Shown piece by piece: positions 16,422 to 19,204 of a stretch of DNA of 19,204 bases (position 1 is its first letter; each line of letters opens with the position of its first letter). The notes beneath the pieces were generated by a model that made no database searches, was not told the DNA's origin, and saw nothing but the letters and a program-made list of their open reading frames with translations. The stretch comes from Prevotella sp. UBA5387 (GTDB lineage Bacteria; Bacteroidota; Bacteroidia; Bacteroidales; Bacteroidaceae): NCBI GenBank assembly GCA_002407775.1, contig DHOP01000091.1:1-19204 (forward strand), written 5' to 3'. The position numbers and the translations under genes were made by a program.

Positions 16422-17039
16422 ATGGGACTATTTTCAAAGCAAAATAAGCAGGTGCTTGCCAAACCGCTGAGCCTTGATAATCCTATCATGGTTCAGGTGT
16501 TGGGCATTTGCTCTGCGTTGGCCGTAACCTCACAGCTGAAACCCGCCATCGTGATGGGCTTGGCAGTGACTGTTATCACGGCATTTTCTAACGTGATCAT
16601 ATCTATTATTCGCAAGTCCATTCCTATGCGCATCCGCATCATCGTCCAGTTGGTGGTCGTTGCAGCGTTGGTTACCATTGTGAGTCAGATACTCAAGGCT
16701 TTCGCCTATGATGTGAGTGTTCAATTGTCTGTCTATGTCGGACTTATCATTACCAACTGTATTCTTATGGGTAGGCTTGAAGCCTTTGCTATGATGAATA
16801 AGCCTTGGCCTAGTTTCCTTGACGGGATAGGCAATGGTCTCGGTTATGCGATGATTCTGATTATCGTTGGTTTCGTCCGTGAATTGTTTGGACGTGGTAC
16901 CCTTCTTGGTTTTCAGGTGCTGCCAGATAGCTATGTTGGCAATGGTATGATGACCATGCCAGCTATGGCACTCATACTTTTGGGTTGCATTATTTGGGTT
17001 CACCGCGCATATTTTTACAAAGAAGAGGAAAGTAAATAA
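16422..17039 (+). CDS. nqrD: Na+-translocating NADH:quinone reductase subunit D
   Basis: The 205-residue integral membrane protein has about six transmembrane helices and is homologous to RnfE. It pairs with NqrE in inverted topology. C30 (in LGICSALAVT) and C113 (in TNCILMGRLEAF) match the conserved half-membrane cysteines that, with two from NqrE, hold an intramembrane iron-sulfur cluster near the Na+ path. The TNCxxxGR motif is a family hallmark. It sits 5 bases after nqrC and 2 bases before nqrE, implying tight co-transcription and probably translational coupling. Confidence 0.97.
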   Translation: MGLFSKQNKQVLAKPLSLDNPIMVQVLGICSALAVTSQLKPAIVMGLAVTVITAFSNVIISIIRKSIPMRIRIIVQLVVVAALVTIVSQILKAFAYDVSVQLSVYVGLIITNCILMGRLEAFAMMNKPWPSFLDGIGNGLGYAMILIIVGFVRELFGRGTLLGFQVLPDSYVGNGMMTMPAMALILLGCIIWVHRAYFYKEEESK

Positions 17040-17041
17040 TT

Positions 17042-17650
17042 ATGGAACATCTCATTAATCTTTTCTTTCGGTCCATCTTTGTGGACAATATGATTTTCGC
17101 GTTCTTCCTCGGCATGTGTTCATTCCTCGCCGTGTCTAAGAATGTGAAAACTTCCATCGGTCTGGGCGCTGCCGTCACTTTCGTGCTCGTAGTTACCGTT
17201 CCTGTTGACTATTTGCTACAGGTTCATGTGCTCGAACCTCTTGGCTTATCATATCTAAGCTTTATCTTGTTTATCGCTGTCATTGCCGGCATGACACAAA
17301 TCGTGGAGATGGTCGTGGAGAGATATTCCCCATCATTGTACTCCTCGTTAGGAATTTTCTTACCGTTGATTGCTGTTAACTGTGCCATCATGGGAGCATC
17401 CCTCTTCATGCAACAGCGCATCAATCTTGACCCAGCTAGTTCTCAGTATATCGGTAACGTATGGGATGCCATCGTTTATGCCTTTGGCTCTGGACTTGGA
17501 TGGATGCTAGCTATCACCCTTATGGGAGCTATCCGCGAAAAGATGCAATATAGCGATGTGCCAAAACCACTGCAAGGTCTTGGTATTACTTTCATCACCG
17601 TGGGTCTCATGGCAATGGCCATGATGTGTTTCTCAGGTCTTAAAATCTAA
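17042..17650 (+). CDS. nqrE: Na+-translocating NADH:quinone reductase subunit E
   Basis: The 202-residue integral membrane protein has about six transmembrane helices and is homologous to RnfA. C26 (in LGMCSFLAVSK) and C114 (in AVNCAIMGAS) correspond to the conserved cysteines that complete the intramembrane iron-sulfur centre shared with NqrD. The N-terminal FFRSIFVDNMIFAFFLGMC block and the VNCAIMGAS block are characteristic. It begins 2 bases after the nqrD stop codon and ends 5 bases before nqrF. Confidence 0.97.
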   Translation: MEHLINLFFRSIFVDNMIFAFFLGMCSFLAVSKNVKTSIGLGAAVTFVLVVTVPVDYLLQVHVLEPLGLSYLSFILFIAVIAGMTQIVEMVVERYSPSLYSSLGIFLPLIAVNCAIMGASLFMQQRINLDPASSQYIGNVWDAIVYAFGSGLGWMLAITLMGAIREKMQYSDVPKPLQGLGITFITVGLMAMAMMCFSGLKI

Positions 17651-17655
17651 GTGCA

Positions 17656-18927
17656 ATGGATACATCATTCATCATAGGTAGTGTAGGAGTATTCCTCGCA
17701 GTGATACTTCTACTCGTCGTAATTCTTCTTATAGCTAAAAAATTTCTTAGTCCAAGTGGCGATGTTACCATTACGGTCAACGATGATAAGACTTTGACGG
17801 TTGGTCAGGGTGACAGTCTGATGTCAACCCTTAATGCCAGCGGCATCTATCTGTCTTCGGCGTGCGGTGGAAAGGCCAGTTGTGGACAGTGCAAATGCCA
17901 AGTTCTTGAGGGCGGTGGTGAGATACTCGATTCTGAGGTGTCCCATTTCAGTCGCAAGGAGATTAAGGACCATTGGCGTCTTGGATGTCAGCTTAAGGTG
18001 AAGAGTGACCTGAAGATCAAGATAGATGAGTCGATTCTTGGCGTGAAGCAGTGGGAATGCACAGTTCTAAGCAACAAGAACGTATCATCGTTTATCAAGG
18101 AATTCAAGGTGGCTTTGCCTCCCGGAGAACACATGGACTTCGTTCCTGGCTCTTATGCACAGATTACTATCCCAGAGTTTGACGCCATCGACTATGACAA
18201 GGACTTCGACAAGGAGCTAATTGGAGAGGATTATATTGGTGCTTGGGAGAAGTTTGGCTTGCTGACCCTTAAGGCGCACAACCCAGAGGAGACAGTTCGC
18301 GCCTATTCAATGGCCAACTATCCTGCCGAGGGAGATATCATTACACTCACTGTTCGTATAGCAACTACACCATTCAAACCTCGTCCACAGGTAGGATTCC
18401 AAGACGTTCCGACAGGTATCGGATCATCTTTCATCTTCAGTTTGAAGCCCGGTGACAAGGTGAAGATGGCTGGACCATTTGGTGATTTCCATCCCCATTT
18501 TGACTCGAAAAAGGAGATGATTTGGATTGGTGGCGGTGCAGGTATGGCTCCGTTGCGTTCTCAAATCTTGCACATGACACGCACATTGCATTGTACCGAT
18601 CGTGAGATGCATTTCTTCTATGGTGCTCGTGCATTAGTCGAAGCCTTTTTCCTGGAGGATTATTGGGAACTGGAGAAGGAATTTCCTAACTTCCATTTTC
18701 ATCTCTCCCTTGACCAACCGGATCCCAAGGCAGATGCTGCTGGAGTGAAATATTATGCTGGTTTTGCAGTGAACTGCGTTCGCGACACATACCTTAAGGA
18801 TCATGAGACGCCTGAAGATTGCGAATATTACCTCTGCGGACCACCTATGTTGATCAAAACTGTAACCGACTATCTTGATTCTTTGGGCGTAGATCCAGAG
18901 AGCATCATGTTCGATGATTTCGGATAA
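17656..18927 (+). CDS. nqrF: Na+-translocating NADH:quinone reductase subunit F
   Basis: The 423-residue electron entry subunit oxidises NADH at FAD and passes electrons through a [2Fe-2S] centre. Domains in order: an N-terminal transmembrane helix (about 5-27); a ferredoxin-like domain with C70, C76, C79 and C111 in the plant-type pattern, at the same numbers as in Vibrio cholerae NqrF; an FAD-binding domain with RAYSMANYP (215-223); and an NADH-binding domain with GGGAGMAPLR (292-301) and CGPP (394-397). All key residues are present. It is the last gene of the operon and is followed within 40 bases by a strong terminator, so no further gene belongs to this unit. Confidence 0.98.
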   Translation: MDTSFIIGSVGVFLAVILLLVVILLIAKKFLSPSGDVTITVNDDKTLTVGQGDSLMSTLNASGIYLSSACGGKASCGQCKCQVLEGGGEILDSEVSHFSRKEIKDHWRLGCQLKVKSDLKIKIDESILGVKQWECTVLSNKNVSSFIKEFKVALPPGEHMDFVPGSYAQITIPEFDAIDYDKDFDKELIGEDYIGAWEKFGLLTLKAHNPEETVRAYSMANYPAEGDIITLTVRIATTPFKPRPQVGFQDVPTGIGSSFIFSLKPGDKVKMAGPFGDFHPHFDSKKEMIWIGGGAGMAPLRSQILHMTRTLHCTDREMHFFYGARALVEAFFLEDYWELEKEFPNFHFHLSLDQPDPKADAAGVKYYAGFAVNCVRDTYLKDHETPEDCEYYLCGPPMLIKTVTDYLDSLGVDPESIMFDDFG

Positions 18928-18962
18928 ACCTTATCTTTATTAATAGGACTATGAATATTCAT

Positions 18963-18998
18963 TCCGGTCTTCCCCGTGTGGGGAGGGCCGGATTTTTT
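18963..18998 (+). terminator. Rho-independent terminator of the nqr operon
   Basis: TCCGGTCTTCCCC (18963-18975) pairs over 13 bp, with two G-T pairs, with the complementary arm at 18980-18992 around a GTGT loop. Six T follow at 18993-18998. It begins 36 bases after the nqrF stop codon. The GC-rich stem and U tract make it a strong intrinsic terminator for the plus strand. Confidence 0.92.
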
Positions 18999-19022
18999 AT
19001 TACTAGGGGTATAGCTCTGTTG

Positions 19023-19138
19023 AAAAGAAATGCATGATGGCATGTACTTATTTCATCAATATGTTTCTAAAGAGCAGTATATCAATCATTATTTGTAGTT
19101 ATTCTGTATTTGTACAGACCTCATAGGGCATTTCTTTT
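19023..19138. repeat. 11-bp inverted repeat in the right-end intergenic stretch
   Basis: AAAAGAAATGC (19023-19033) is the exact reverse complement of GCATTTCTTTT (19128-19138), 94 bases apart. Between them lies a small perfect palindrome, TCTGTA-TTTG-TACAGA (19103-19118). No gene is seen from 18999 to the window end. The arms are AT-rich, so chance is possible; a structured RNA or the edge of a gene outside the window cannot be judged from here. Confidence 0.3.
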
Positions 19139-19204
19139 ACATCGCTCGACATGCATCTTTTTCTTTATTTATGTATGATTTTCACTAGCGTCTATTAAGA
19201 CATG

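Overview
The window looks like chromosomal core sequence from a member of the Bacteroidales, most likely a Prevotella-type organism. The evidence is moderate GC content, a 617-residue DUF4954 protein of the type seen mainly in Bacteroidota and spirochaetes, a TamB of Bacteroidota type, a six-gene Na+-translocating NADH:quinone reductase (NQR) operon, and several exact copies of the Bacteroidota -7 promoter element TAnnTTTG. I see no insertion sequence, integrase, tRNA, rRNA or CRISPR array. All eleven genes are full length.

Layout. The left two thirds (196-12981) is a leftward series on the minus strand. In transcription order it holds tamB (envelope translocation and lipid-transport protein), a 342-base structured intergenic region, hflX (ribosome-associated GTPase), a DUF4954 beta-helix protein of unknown function, an M16 zinc peptidase and a class I [4Fe-4S] fumarase. 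The fumarase is followed by a strong bidirectional-looking hairpin at 54-90. The right third (13146-18927) is the divergent nqrABCDEF operon with gaps of 2 to 31 bases, closed by a strong Rho-independent terminator at 18963-18998.

Function. NQR oxidises NADH, reduces menaquinone and pumps Na+. Class I fumarase makes fumarate, the electron sink of the succinate pathway used by these anaerobes. The two ends of the window therefore carry linked parts of anaerobic energy metabolism, although they are separate transcription units. The key cofactor ligands are visible: the three fumarase cysteines, the four NqrF ferredoxin cysteines, one membrane-buried cysteine each in NqrD and NqrE, and the threonines that carry FMN in NqrB and NqrC. 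The flavin-transferase gene apbE is not in the window.

The most unusual parts are non-coding. The tamB-hflX intergenic region (8161-8502) contains several nested or competing inverted repeats with a repeated loop motif and an internal -7 box. The tamB reading frame has no ATG in its first 343 codons, so it must start at TTG or GTG. An imperfect direct repeat with a 21-bp period lies upstream of the fumarase. I found no clearly new multi-gene system here; the intergenic RNA-like region is the best candidate for something undescribed.
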